From UBA5793 sp040255465 (GTDB lineage Bacteria; Planctomycetota; Phycisphaerae; Phycisphaerales; UBA5793), in the NCBI GenBank assembly GCA_040255465.1, contig JBDZVA010000008.1, positions 36,218-100,217 of the forward strand: 64,000 nt of DNA. The letters are read 5' to 3'. The notes beneath the pieces were generated by a model. It was not told the origin of the DNA. It did no database searches and was given only the letters and a program-made list of their open reading frames with translations. Positions 1 through 9,511 of the stretch are shown here, piece by piece (positions within the stretch are counted from its first letter, which is position 1; every line of letters starts with the position of its first letter). Both the position numbers and the translations under genes were made by a program.

Positions 1-1107
1 GCCGAGTCCGCCGTCGATGAGGATGACATCAGGGTAGAGTTCGTGGCCCTGGCCGGCGTCGCGGTAGCGGCGCGAGACGACTTCGCGAATGGCCATGTAG
101 TCGTCGTTGTCGACCGTGCGGATCTTGTAGCGGCGGTATTCTTCCTTGAACGGCCGCCCGTCGACGAAGCAGACTTTGGACCCGACTGTTTCACCGCCTT
201 GCAGGTGGGCGATGTCGATGCCTTCGATGCAGCGGATGTCGGCGTCGAGTTTGAGGGTGCGCTTCAGGCTGCGCAGGCTTCGTTTGGGATCGATGCCGAC
301 CATGAGTTCGGCTTCGGGCTGCCAGCCGTCGGTGATGCGGCCACGGTCGTCGAGTTTCTCGATGGCGCGAACCTGGTCGCGCAGCACGGCGGCGCGTTCG
401 AATTCGAGATTCGTGCTGGCCTGCTCCATTTCCTCGCGCAGCTCGCGGATCATTGCCGAGCGTTTGGATTCAAGAAAACGCATGAAGCGGCGGATGTCCT
501 CGCGGTATGTTTCCTTGTCGATCTTGTTGGCGCACGGGGCGGTGCACTGGCCGATCGTGTAGAGCAGGCAGGGGCGGAAGGTGTTGTTGCGCGGGTCGTT
601 GGCGAGGATGTCGAGACTGCACGTGCGGTACTTGAACACCCCCTGGAGCATCTTGACGGCGTCCTGGAGCGCGTAGCCGGTCGTGAAGGGGCCGTAGAAC
701 TTGGCGCCTTTGAGTTTGGGGTCCGACGGGTTGCGGGTGATGAACACGCCGGGGAAGTCGTCGCGCAGTGTGACGGCGAGGTACGGAAAGGTCTTGTCGT
801 CCGTGAGAAACGCGTTGTAGTGGGGATGGAGATCTTTGATGAGGCGGTTCTCGGCGAGCAGGGCTTCCCACTCGCTCTCACAGTCGATCGTGTCAAAGTC
901 GTGAACGACGTCGAGCATGGGCTGCTTGCGCGGGCCGAGGTCGGTCGAGGGAATGAAGTAGGAACTCACCCGATCGCACAGTCGTGAGGCTTTGCCGACG
1001 TACAGAACCCGACCCTTGTCGTCTTTCATGAGGTAGACGCCCGGGGAGCGCGGCAGGGCCCGGGCCTTGCGCAGCAGATCAGGAATGCGGGAATTGGGCT
1101 CAGGCAT
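1..1107 (-). CDS. uvrC: UvrC, excinuclease ABC subunit C (partial, 3' end outside window)
   Basis: This is the incision subunit of UvrABC nucleotide excision repair. The 369 visible residues begin MPEPNSRIPDLLRKAR and run off the left edge in frame. Residues 15-100 form the GIY-YIG nuclease domain (PGVYLMKDDKGRVLYVGKA), the usual UvrC N-terminus for the 3' cut. A Cys-containing segment (YTIGQCTAPC, about residue 185) and the UVR-type helical segment (EQASTNLEFERAAVLRDQ, about 230) follow, then the start of the RNase H-like domain near HLQGGETVGSKVCF and the edge. The ATG at 1107 places GIY-YIG at the normal distance from the N-terminus. It is divergent from guaB. No clear ribosome site precedes the ATG, but a -10-like hexamer lies 9 nt upstream. 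Identification is secure. Confidence 0.96.
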   Translation of the reverse strand, partial: MPEPNSRIPDLLRKARALPRSPGVYLMKDDKGRVLYVGKASRLCDRVSSYFIPSTDLGPRKQPMLDVVHDFDTIDCESEWEALLAENRLIKDLHPHYNAFLTDDKTFPYLAVTLRDDFPGVFITRNPSDPKLKGAKFYGPFTTGYALQDAVKMLQGVFKYRTCSLDILANDPRNNTFRPCLLYTIGQCTAPCANKIDKETYREDIRRFMRFLESKRSAMIRELREEMEQASTNLEFERAAVLRDQVRAIEKLDDRGRITDGWQPEAELMVGIDPKRSLRSLKRTLKLDADIRCIEGIDIAHLQGGETVGSKVCFVDGRPFKEEYRRYKIRTVDNDDYMAIREVVSRRYRDAGQGHELYPDVILIDGGLG

Positions 1108-1116
1108 GTGCGATCA

Positions 1117-1122
1117 ATGGTA
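1117..1122 (-). promoter_or_regulatory. Possible -10 box (TACCAT) of uvrC
   Basis: On the minus strand TACCAT lies 9 nt before the uvrC ATG, with no recognisable ribosome site between. No convincing -35 is visible. It is one of several such hexamers close to start codons in this window, and the same TACCATTGA string precedes the PTPS-like gene at 27587. Confidence 0.3.
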
Positions 1123-1254
1123 CGCGAGGTGTGTGGAAACAGGGTTGCCGGTCCCGCATCGCCGCGTTAAGCCTCCGCCTGGAGGCCCTCTGGCGGGATT
1201 GGATCGGATCTCGGCGTTTCACCTCAGATCGACGTGGCGCTGCACTTCTCCAGA

Positions 1255-1283
1255 TTGACTCGCATAGCTCGGCCGCGTATTTT
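1255..1283 (+). promoter_or_regulatory. Sigma70-type promoter of guaB, overlapping the start region
   Basis: TTGACT (1255-1260), a spacer of exactly 17 nt, then TATTTT (1278-1283) matches the housekeeping promoter layout. The -10 ends only 4 nt before the guaB ATG at 1288, so transcription should begin at or just after the start codon. This points to a leaderless or nearly leaderless guaB mRNA, unless the hexamer is fortuitous. Confidence 0.55.
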
Positions 1284-1287
1284 CAGC

Positions 1288-2772
1288 ATGGAACAGAAGA
1301 TCATCAGCGACGGCATTACGTTCGACGACGTGCTTCTCATTCCCCGCCGGTCGGATGTTCTGCCCTCTTCGGTGGACACCTCCACCCGTCTCACCCGCAA
1401 CATTCGCATCAACATCCCCCTGGTCAGTGCACCCATGGACACGGTGACCGAGTCGTCCCTCGCCATCGCACTGGCGCAGGAGGGGGGCATCGGCATTATC
1501 CACAAGAACCTTAGCCTGGAAGATCAGGCGCGCGAGGTCGTCCAGGTCAAGCGATCGGAGAATGGCGTCATCACGGACCCCGTCACCCTCAGCCCTGACC
1601 AGCCGGTCTCGATCGCGCTCGACCTCATGGAGAAGTTTCACGTTTCAGGGTTTCCCGTGACAGCCGACGGCGGCGGGCATGGGAAAGTAGTCGGTATTCT
1701 CACGCGGCGCGACATCAAGTTCCTCGAGTCGCGCGATCAGCTCGTTCGCGACGTGATGACCAGCGAGCACCTGGTGACCGGCCCGAGCAACACCACCCTC
1801 GAACAGGCCAAAGACATCCTCAGCCGGCGCAAGGTGGAGAAGCTGCTGCTGATTGACAATTCAGGTTGCCTGACCGGCATGATCACGATGCGCGACATTG
1901 ACAACCTCGAGCAGCATCCGCTGGCGTGTCGCGACGATCGCGGCCGACTTCGCGTCGGGGCGGCGGTGGGGGTGCATCAGTATGATCGCGTCGAGGCGCT
2001 GGTTGGGGCCGAGGTCGATGTGATCATCGTCGACACGGCCCACGGGCACAGCGAGAACGTCCTCAACACCGTCCGCGAAATCCGCAAGCGATTCGACATT
2101 GAGATCATCGCCGGCAACATTGCGACAACGGAGGCGGCGCGCGACCTGATCGAGGCGGGCGTGGATGCGGTCAAGGTCGGCATCGGGCCGGGCTCGATCT
2201 GCACGACGCGTGTGGTGACGGGCGTCGGCGTGCCGCAGATCAGTGCAATCTTCAATGCGTGCAGCGCCGCCGACGGCGCCGGGATCCCTGTGATCTCCGA
2301 CGGCGGAATCCGATCGTCGGGTGATATCGCCAAAGCGCTTGCGGCGGGGGCGTCGAGTGTGATGATGGGTTCGCTCTTCGGCGGACTCGAAGAGTCGCCG
2401 GGGGAAATCGTCATCCGGCGCGGCCGGCGATACAAGTCGTATCGCGGCATGGGCTCGGCTGGGGCGATGGCCAAGGGCTCGGCTGATCGCTATGGCCAGA
2501 AGAGCGACTCGCCGACGAGCAAGTTCGTGCCCGAAGGCGTTGAGGGCCTCGTGCCGTTTCGCGGCAAACTGGCCGACTTCGTGTATCAAATGGTCGGCGG
2601 CGTGCGGGCGGCGATGGGTTACTGCGGGTGCCAAACGATCGAAGATCTACGCACCCAGGCTCAGTTTACGAAGGTCAGCCCCGCGAGCCTCGTTGAATCA
2701 CACCCGCATGACATCACGATTACACGCGAAGCGCCGAACTACTCGTTCGATTCGTACATGATGGACGGGTGA
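1288..2772 (+). CDS. guaB: Inosine-5'-monophosphate dehydrogenase
   Basis: Cytosolic enzyme that oxidises IMP to XMP with NAD+, the committed step of GMP synthesis. The 494-residue length is normal. The N-terminus (ISDGITFDDVLLIPRRS) is typical, two CBS domains fill about residues 95-205, and the catalytic loop GPGSICTTRVV carries the nucleophile Cys305. The flap/mobile loop region (YRGMGSAGAM) follows. The ATG at 1288 is chosen because the family N-terminus starts there. A longer frame from 1234 would add 18 atypical residues and would include the apparent promoter. There is no Shine-Dalgarno sequence, consistent with the promoter lying against the start. The AsmA-like gene follows 68 nt downstream. 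Confidence 0.97.
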   Translation: MEQKIISDGITFDDVLLIPRRSDVLPSSVDTSTRLTRNIRINIPLVSAPMDTVTESSLAIALAQEGGIGIIHKNLSLEDQAREVVQVKRSENGVITDPVTLSPDQPVSIALDLMEKFHVSGFPVTADGGGHGKVVGILTRRDIKFLESRDQLVRDVMTSEHLVTGPSNTTLEQAKDILSRRKVEKLLLIDNSGCLTGMITMRDIDNLEQHPLACRDDRGRLRVGAAVGVHQYDRVEALVGAEVDVIIVDTAHGHSENVLNTVREIRKRFDIEIIAGNIATTEAARDLIEAGVDAVKVGIGPGSICTTRVVTGVGVPQISAIFNACSAADGAGIPVISDGGIRSSGDIAKALAAGASSVMMGSLFGGLEESPGEIVIRRGRRYKSYRGMGSAGAMAKGSADRYGQKSDSPTSKFVPEGVEGLVPFRGKLADFVYQMVGGVRAAMGYCGCQTIEDLRTQAQFTKVSPASLVESHPHDITITREAPNYSFDSYMMDG

Positions 2773-2840
2773 TCGGCGGGTAGCGCACGGCTCTGTCGAC
2801 CTATGATTCGACATCACGATGAAGAAGGGTGGGGAGCCTG

Positions 2841-5800
2841 ATGGGCCGGTCCGAAGACTCACTTGAGCGTCAACCGCGCCGCTGGAAACGGTGGGTGGCG
2901 ATTGCGTTTGCGGCCGTGGTGCTGGTGGTGCTTGCGGCGCTGTGGCAGCTGCCTTGGTTGCTGGGGACAAGCGCGGGTCGCTCGTATGTCGCTTCGAAGC
3001 TGTCGACTGAAGCGATGCGATTCTCGATCGACTCGCTCAACCTGACATGGAGTGGCGATCAGGCGATCGGTGGGCTGCGCATCAGGGACGCGCAGGATCG
3101 GGAAGTCGCCGACGTATCAGCCGCGTTCAAGGGATCGCTCTGGTCGTGGGCGCAAGGCTCGCGCGACTTCGGCACGGTGGCGCTCTCAGGTCGCGTCACC
3201 GTCTACGAGTCGCCGACGAAGGATGAGACAAAGGGCGGTGGCACCAAGCCAGCGCCCACGGGCAAGGCCGAAGATCTCAGCGACATCATCATTCCCGATG
3301 GCGTCAAGGCGGCGCTTGAACTCAAGGATGTGAACGTCAAGTACGTGCCGCTGCCGGGTTCGTCGCAGCCGAGCATGGCGGTGCGCGATGTGCAAGGCAA
3401 GTTCGCCATTGATGGGCGCTCGCCCGTGACACTCAATCTTGGGGGTGCGACGGAGATCGGGTCGACGAAAGGCTCGTTCCAGATCGACGCGTCGGTTTCC
3501 GATTTTGCCGCAGCCAATGGTGCGTTGCAGGTCGAGCGGACACGCATGACTGCCGAAGTGAAGGGCGAGAACCTCCCGGTCCCCATCATCGAGCAGATGA
3601 TCGGCGAGAGCGGGCGGCTCAGCGCGATGCTGGGTGAGTCCGTCAGCCTGACGATCAGCGCGGCAGGTGGAATGAACGGAGGCGATGCAACGCTGACCGC
3701 CAGCGCCCCGCGAGCCAATGCGGAAATCGCTGCCGCCGTCGATGCGCAGCGCCGACTGAGCGTCACAACCGGGAAGATGCGCCTCACCGCTGACCAACGG
3801 TCGCTTGAGGCGGCGCTCGGCGTGGACGCGCTGGCCGGATTATCGCTCACGCAGAAGACCACTGCCACCCTGGACATCCAGACGTTGACGATTCAGTTGC
3901 CCACCGGCGACAAGCCGCTCGATCTCGCGACAGCAAGAATCGATGCGACTCTGGCGGTTGATGCGGCATCGCTCAAGACGGGGCGCGAAGATGTGACGGC
4001 TGCGGACATTCGCAACTTCGGCGTTCGCATCACGAGTGATGATCCCACCAAAGAAATCACACTCACGTCGACGGCCGAGCTGACTTCCTATCTCGCCGAA
4101 CCGGCGCGGCAGGCGAGCGCGCCGATCAGCGCGCAGATCACGTTGCTTCGGGCGTTCAAAGGCGATGGGGCGTGGTCGAGCGAGACTCTTGGCTTGGCCG
4201 GTCTCGTGCGCACCCAGAGCGTGCCGACTTCACTGATCGATTCGCTGGCTGGGGCGGGCGGCTGGGTGGTCGACGCGGTCGGCCCGGAGCTGTCGCAAGT
4301 GGTCCTTTCCGCCGGGTCACCTCCGGCGGACGCCCAGGTCACGTGGCTGACGATGTCGGCCGCTTCGGCGCAGGGGAGTGTGAAAGCCAGCGTACGCCTG
4401 GCCGAGGGTCGTCTCGAGTCGATGAAGGATCAGCCCATCGAAGCGGAACTGACGGTCAGCCCCGCGCTGCGCGATCGACTGGCGGCGATGGTGGCCGAAT
4501 CAGCCCCGGAAGTGCATCTCGAAGAGGGGGGACGGGCGACGGTTCGCATCACATCGTTCAACGCGACGCTTCCGACAGAGGCCAATGCGGACACCTGGAA
4601 GTCGGCTGCAGCGCAGGGTTCGGTGGTCCTGCTTAATGGTCGCGGCACGTACACCGCAACTGCGGCGGAGAGCGAGACACCGACAGCGCCCAAGCGCTAC
4701 GACGTGGACAACCTGGCGATTGACTTTCGCACGGAGACGTTGAGTCAAAAGGTTACGGCGGACATCAAGGCTGCCATCAAGCAGAATGGTGTTCCGCTGA
4801 ATGTGAACGGCAGGAGCGAAGTTGCCAACGCGCTGGATGCCTCGACGCGCACCATCACGTTTGAGACGACGGACATGCCGGTGCCGCTGGAACTGATCAA
4901 CGCCTGGGCGAGTGATCAGGCCGCTCTCGTCACGGAAACCTTCGGCGGTCCGATTCGACTTACGCTCAACGCAATGCAGTTCTCCGCTGGGATATCAGCG
5001 AACGCGAAGTTGCGCGGTGAGCGGAGCGATCTGCTGTTGACCTATGCGGTGCAGAACGAACAACCGCTGTTCGAACTGCGCGGCACTCAGAGGGCGACGC
5101 CGGCGCTGGTGGAGGCGCTGCTCGGGCCCGAGCCGGCCGCAGCGCTGGCGGAACCGGCCGATCTGACTTTTGTCATGTCGATGCCCGCCAAGGCGGCAGC
5201 AGGTGCGGTGTTCAAGGACTGGCCACTCAAGCTTGACGCCTCGACGCCACGCGCTGTCCTCACCGGCATCAGCGGCGTGCCCGGCGCGATCACGGCAGTC
5301 AACGTCAAGCTAAAGGCCGACTGGGCCGCGGGGCTCAATGGCCTGGGCAAGTACGCGCTGACGGGACAGATCAGCGATGGCAAGAACGCCATCGCCAGCA
5401 TCACTTCTGACCTTCGCTACACCATCGGCGGCGACTGGATGAAGTCGCGCGGCCGCATCGCGGCGACGGACATCAACGTCACGGCGATCGAGAATACGCT
5501 TGCGCTCGAACCCGGCCTGCTTAGCGCGTGGCTCGGCGGCAAGGGCGGGGTGGAAGTCGGCTCGGTCACCGATAGCCATGGCGAACTGACGGACGACCTG
5601 CTGGTTTCGGCCAAGTTCGATCAAGCCTCGGCGCGCATTGCCGGCCGACTGCAGGATGACCGGCTCGTCGTGAATACGCCCGGCACGCTCGCGGCTCACG
5701 TCGATCGCACGCGGCTGGCGAAGTTCCTCAATGAGTGGACCGGCGCCGCGGCATCTCCAGCACCGGCCACGCAGTGGGCGGCAGTTGAAGACTCAGATGT

Positions 5801-6980
5801 GAGTGCGACGGTGCGCAGTGTCTCCCTGCCACTTGCGGTTCTGAGCGGTGGCGAGTACGACCCGCGCCAACTGGCAATCGATGCCGACTTCAGCGTGCCG
5901 CGCATCGCGCTCAAGCAGGGCGCGACTGACTTTTCGCTGGCGGACACGCTGCTCAAGATTGGCGGCAAGAATCTGGCTGAAGGGATCACGGCGCAACTCA
6001 AGAGCACGACGTCGGCTGCTTCGGGCGCGACATCCGGCGGGATCGATCTGCTTGGAGGCGTCAAGTCCGCCACCTCGAATCCGGATGACCGACGCTACAA
6101 CGTGAGCGGGACGATGAAGGGCGTGCCGGTGGCGATGGTCGACGCTCTGGCGCAACTGGATGGCAAGCTGGTCGCGGCGCTGGGCCCGTCGATGGACATG
6201 AATCTGAACGTTGCCGACGCCTACGCCAGTGGTGGTTCGCTGGCGGCTTCGATCGTGACGCCGACCGGCACGCTGAATGTTCCCAAGGCCGAGCTGCGCG
6301 ACAACACGCTGGTGATCGAGGCAGCCCATCCGCTTGCGGCATCGCTCGAAGTGACGCCGGAGATGTCGTCGACGCTTCTGGCCAATGTTAACCCGCTGCT
6401 CTACGACGTGCAGAAGAAGGCGGGGCCGATCGCGTTCAATGCTCCCAAGCTCGTCCTGCCGCTCGATGGCGATATTTCCAAACTCGGCGGGGAATTCACG
6501 CTCGACTTGGGGCAACTCTATGTGCCGACGCAGGGCATTCTCGGCGAGTTCCTCGGCCAGCTCAAGCCCAAGACAGACAAGACGCAGGTCGATCGTGTCG
6601 AGACGCTCATCCCGCCCATCACCGGGCGCATCAAAAAGGGCGTGCTCGAGTACGACAAGTTTGTCATGCAGTCGCAGTCGTTTGAGATCTCCACGAGTGG
6701 AAAGGTGGATCTTGTCAACCGCAAGCTTGACCTGCTTGCGTCGGTGCCGTTGATCGGCTGGAAGAGTGTGTTCGCGGATATGACAAAGATCGCGCCGCCG
6801 CTGCTGACGGATATTCCTCTCAACGTGCCGTTCTATCTCGTCGTGCGCGGCCCGATCGACAAGCCGGAGATCAAGCCGGACCCCAAGGGCGCACAGCGCG
6901 TGGCCAACGAGTTCTTCAAGAACTTCGGGGGGAATCTGATCGACAACGCGCTGGACAACCTGTTCAAGCCGAAGAAGTAG
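2841..6980 (+). CDS. AsmA-like large envelope protein
   Basis: A 1,379-residue protein with one N-terminal membrane anchor (about residues 14-36, WVAIAFAAVVLVVLAAL). The rest is long, repetitive and beta-rich, projecting into the periplasm. The C-terminal part (about 1180-1350: GRIKKGVLEYDKFVM, then SGKVDLVNRKLDLLASVPL and a GPIDKPEIKPD segment) resembles the conserved C-terminal region of AsmA/TamB-type proteins, which are bridge-like lipid carriers or outer-membrane assembly factors. I infer a role in envelope lipid homeostasis. The ATG at 2841 is preferred over a GTG at 2829 because GGTGGGG lies at proper spacing before it. It is convergent with the Nif3-like gene, with 13 nt between the stops. 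Family assignment is moderate; the exact function is unknown. Confidence 0.7.
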   Translation: MGRSEDSLERQPRRWKRWVAIAFAAVVLVVLAALWQLPWLLGTSAGRSYVASKLSTEAMRFSIDSLNLTWSGDQAIGGLRIRDAQDREVADVSAAFKGSLWSWAQGSRDFGTVALSGRVTVYESPTKDETKGGGTKPAPTGKAEDLSDIIIPDGVKAALELKDVNVKYVPLPGSSQPSMAVRDVQGKFAIDGRSPVTLNLGGATEIGSTKGSFQIDASVSDFAAANGALQVERTRMTAEVKGENLPVPIIEQMIGESGRLSAMLGESVSLTISAAGGMNGGDATLTASAPRANAEIAAAVDAQRRLSVTTGKMRLTADQRSLEAALGVDALAGLSLTQKTTATLDIQTLTIQLPTGDKPLDLATARIDATLAVDAASLKTGREDVTAADIRNFGVRITSDDPTKEITLTSTAELTSYLAEPARQASAPISAQITLLRAFKGDGAWSSETLGLAGLVRTQSVPTSLIDSLAGAGGWVVDAVGPELSQVVLSAGSPPADAQVTWLTMSAASAQGSVKASVRLAEGRLESMKDQPIEAELTVSPALRDRLAAMVAESAPEVHLEEGGRATVRITSFNATLPTEANADTWKSAAAQGSVVLLNGRGTYTATAAESETPTAPKRYDVDNLAIDFRTETLSQKVTADIKAAIKQNGVPLNVNGRSEVANALDASTRTITFETTDMPVPLELINAWASDQAALVTETFGGPIRLTLNAMQFSAGISANAKLRGERSDLLLTYAVQNEQPLFELRGTQRATPALVEALLGPEPAAALAEPADLTFVMSMPAKAAAGAVFKDWPLKLDASTPRAVLTGISGVPGAITAVNVKLKADWAAGLNGLGKYALTGQISDGKNAIASITSDLRYTIGGDWMKSRGRIAATDINVTAIENTLALEPGLLSAWLGGKGGVEVGSVTDSHGELTDDLLVSAKFDQASARIAGRLQDDRLVVNTPGTLAAHVDRTRLAKFLNEWTGAAASPAPATQWAAVEDSDVSATVRSVSLPLAVLSGGEYDPRQLAIDADFSVPRIALKQGATDFSLADTLLKIGGKNLAEGITAQLKSTTSAASGATSGGIDLLGGVKSATSNPDDRRYNVSGTMKGVPVAMVDALAQLDGKLVAALGPSMDMNLNVADAYASGGSLAASIVTPTGTLNVPKAELRDNTLVIEAAHPLAASLEVTPEMSSTLLANVNPLLYDVQKKAGPIAFNAPKLVLPLDGDISKLGGEFTLDLGQLYVPTQGILGEFLGQLKPKTDKTQVDRVETLIPPITGRIKKGVLEYDKFVMQSQSFEISTSGKVDLVNRKLDLLASVPLIGWKSVFADMTKIAPPLLTDIPLNVPFYLVVRGPIDKPEIKPDPKGAQRVANEFFKNFGGNLIDNALDNLFKPKK

Positions 6981-6993
6981 CGCCGCGTTGCGG

Positions 6994-8109
6994 TCAGATG
7001 ATCTCGAAGAAAGTGCGATCGGCGCTGGCGACGATGATCTCGACGGAGTCGAGTCGTTCGGTGAGGCGCTGGCCGAGAATAGGCAGAAAGCCGCGCTCGC
7101 TGTTGGCGTGCCCGGTGAGGATCACGGCGCAGCCGCGCGTCCACGCGCTCAAGGCGGTGTGGTACGTGAGTTCACCGGTGATGAACAGCTCACATTCCTG
7201 GGCGATCGCCGTCTCGACAAAGTCGCCGCCTGATCCGGGTACGACGGCAACCTGCCGCACGGCTTTGGCGGACTCCGTCGATTTCACCGCCGCGATTCCC
7301 AAGTGCTTCTTGACGCGCTCGGCCAGTTGACCAACGGTGGTGGGTTGGTCGAGGACGACCTTGCGACCGCCGCCGACGCCGGGCAGCGGTCGGGCCCGCA
7401 GCGGATAGACATCGACGGCCGGTGCTTCGTAGGGATGGAACTGACGGAGCGTGGAGATGAGCACGTGCAGGGCCGACGCCGGGCACACCATCTCGAGGCG
7501 ATGTTCTTCGACGCGCTCGAATCGCTCCTTGGCGCCGACAGCGGGCGACGTCGTCGCATCGCCGCGGAAGGTTCCCGAGCCCTGCATGCTGAATGAGCAG
7601 TGGTCGTAATGGTCGATGCGGCCGGCGCCAGCGCTGGCCATGACATCGCGCAACCGATCGATGGCATTGGCGGGGGCGAACGTGACGACCTTGAGTTCCT
7701 GCGTGACCGGGAGTGATTCGGCGACCACCAGCGGTCGGCGATAGCCCTGTCCCACGGCGTCGGCGAGCCAATCCGTCATGCCGCCCGCCGCCGAGTCGAG
7801 CGCCGTATGGGGCGAGTAGATGGCCATGCCGGCCTTGATGGCCCGCAGGATGATGTCGCTCTTGGGATCCGCACCGACCAGCCGTTGAATCGGCTTGAAC
7901 ATGACCGGGTGATACGTGCAGATGAGATCGACGCGCTGCGCGATCGCTTCATTGAGGACTGCGGCGGTGAGGTCGATGGTGAGCAGCGCGCGTTTGATCG
8001 GTGCGTCACGTTGACCGACGAGCAGGCCCACGTTGTCCCACCGCTCGGCAAACGCCAGCGGCGCCATGGCCTCGATGGCGTTTTCGAAATCACGCACGAG
8101 AGCGGGCAC
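6994..8109 (-). CDS. Nif3-like (YbgI/DUF34) dinuclear metal centre protein
   Basis: A 371-residue member of the Nif3/YbgI family, toroidal hexamers with a two-metal site, implicated in cofactor or GTP-cyclohydrolase-related chemistry but without a settled reaction. Family motifs are RWDNVGLLVG near the start, ICTYHPVMF (the usual HHP motif reads YHP here, so one of the paired His is Tyr), IYSPHTALDSAAGG, and GHANSERGFLP near the end with a metal-ligand His/Glu pair. The length fits the long subfamily with a central PII-like insert (about residues 130-250). It starts with GTG at 8109, preceded by a strong AGGAGG site, and overlaps the glycosyltransferase gene by 20 nt as the last gene of a leftward operon. 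Confidence 0.88.
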   Translation of the reverse strand: MPALVRDFENAIEAMAPLAFAERWDNVGLLVGQRDAPIKRALLTIDLTAAVLNEAIAQRVDLICTYHPVMFKPIQRLVGADPKSDIILRAIKAGMAIYSPHTALDSAAGGMTDWLADAVGQGYRRPLVVAESLPVTQELKVVTFAPANAIDRLRDVMASAGAGRIDHYDHCSFSMQGSGTFRGDATTSPAVGAKERFERVEEHRLEMVCPASALHVLISTLRQFHPYEAPAVDVYPLRARPLPGVGGGRKVVLDQPTTVGQLAERVKKHLGIAAVKSTESAKAVRQVAVVPGSGGDFVETAIAQECELFITGELTYHTALSAWTRGCAVILTGHANSERGFLPILGQRLTERLDSVEIIVASADRTFFEII

Positions 8110-9511
8110 GATGAATCCTCCTCGTCCAGTCCAGCAGCAGCGCTGCCGCGATCGGAAGGTACGTTAGTCCCCACCCCCAGACTGGAACAGTCCAGTTCAC
8201 GACGTCGCCGAGCACGACATAGCCCCAGGGCAGCGTGAGCGAAGCCATCCACAACGCCGGGCTCGCCGAAAGCGGAAGCAGCGCGAGCGACCAGAGGAGG
8301 TACCACGGATGGGCCGCAGGAGAGCACAACAGAGCGGCGAAGAGCACGGCCCGGGCGGTCTGGTATCGATCAATCTGCAAGGACCACAGCAGCCACGCTA
8401 CGGCGGCGAGCAGCGCCAGGCAGATGAGCCGGGCGGCGTCCAGGCCAACGCCCAACTTGAGCAGCGGCTCATAAACGGCGCCGTGGAACGCCCAGTCATG
8501 CACGAATCGATTGACCGTCTCGAGCAGACGATGCATCGCCGCAGAACCGGGCCAAATCCCTACGCTGGCGTAGAGCAGAGTGGAGGCCACGGCGCCGATC
8601 AGGATCGCGCGCCACCAGTCTGCCGCTCGCTCATGTCGAAGCAGCACGGCGGCCAGCGGGAGGGCGACCGGCTTGACGGCGCCGGCTGCGGCCAGCACGG
8701 GCGACCATCTCTCTGTCACCGCGCGCGCGCCGTCGTAGAGCAGCAGCGTTGCGAACATCAGCGCGATGCCGAGGATGTCCTGGTGACCTGAGCCGGCGAA
8801 CTCACTGATGGCCAGCGGATGCCAGGCATAGGCGATCGCCCACCATGGATTGCTGCCGCGCCTCGCCAGCAGCAAGAGAAGCATGACGATCACCAGCATA
8901 TCGACCGCACTGAAAGACAGACGCAACAGGCGTGCGGAGGAATCGATACTGCTAGCGATCGATCTGGTGGCAAGGGTGAAGGCTGCAAAGCACCACTGGC
9001 TTGTTGGCAGGTAGATCGTGACGAGTTCGGGGTTGTTGATGCGCGCGGCGAGTTCGGCTTCGCCTTCGAACCGAGGCGCGCTCGGATCGATTTCCGCCGG
9101 CGCGACGAGGTAGGGGTTGTGTCCTGCCGCGAGGGCGCGGCCATCAAAGAGGTATCGCCAGAGATCATCGCTGAGTGAGCCGTCATGTGTGGTGACAACG
9201 ATGAGCCGCGCAAGGATAGCGACGGACAGGATGACCCACGCTGGCCTGATGCTCCAGGGCGTGGCTTTGGACAGCGTGCACCGCTTCGTGGGCAGTGCGC
9301 GGAGAATGGCGGTGAGCGCCAACCACAGCGCAGCGCTGCCGATCCAGTAGGGCCGCAGCGAACGGACGTTTGCCGCCCCGGCTTGCGGTGTCGGGTCGCG
9401 CGAGATCGTGACCCAGTGCAGCGCAATGCTGAACGCGATCGTCAAAAGAGCCGCGATGCCGATCATCCATGCGAGACGGCTCGTCTGGCGGGACGACGCG
9501 TTCGCGGGCAT
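8090..9511 (-). CDS. GT-C fold integral membrane glycosyltransferase (GT87-like)
   Basis: A 473-residue protein with about ten to twelve hydrophobic segments. The first (about 14-34) is followed by a periplasmic loop with SDDLWRYLFDGRALAAGHNPY near residue 125, the acidic-pair motif plus NPY expected of polyprenol-phosphate-sugar dependent GT-C enzymes, and then a TIYLPTSQW segment. It probably transfers a sugar from a lipid-linked donor on the outer face of the inner membrane, but donor and acceptor cannot be read from the sequence. The ATG at 9511 shares one base with the stop of the upstream zinc-ribbon gene (TGATG), so it is probably translationally coupled. A longer frame upstream is antisense-like low-complexity and was left out. 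Confidence 0.75.
   Translation of the reverse strand: MPANASSRQTSRLAWMIGIAALLTIAFSIALHWVTISRDPTPQAGAANVRSLRPYWIGSAALWLALTAILRALPTKRCTLSKATPWSIRPAWVILSVAILARLIVVTTHDGSLSDDLWRYLFDGRALAAGHNPYLVAPAEIDPSAPRFEGEAELAARINNPELVTIYLPTSQWCFAAFTLATRSIASSIDSSARLLRLSFSAVDMLVIVMLLLLLARRGSNPWWAIAYAWHPLAISEFAGSGHQDILGIALMFATLLLYDGARAVTERWSPVLAAAGAVKPVALPLAAVLLRHERAADWWRAILIGAVASTLLYASVGIWPGSAAMHRLLETVNRFVHDWAFHGAVYEPLLKLGVGLDAARLICLALLAAVAWLLWSLQIDRYQTARAVLFAALLCSPAAHPWYLLWSLALLPLSASPALWMASLTLPWGYVVLGDVVNWTVPVWGWGLTYLPIAAALLLDWTRRIHRARSRA

Noticed and set aside
1171..1186. Six-bp inverted repeat in the uvrC-guaB gap
   Set aside because: Too short and too GC-biased to separate from chance, and there is no known operator match.
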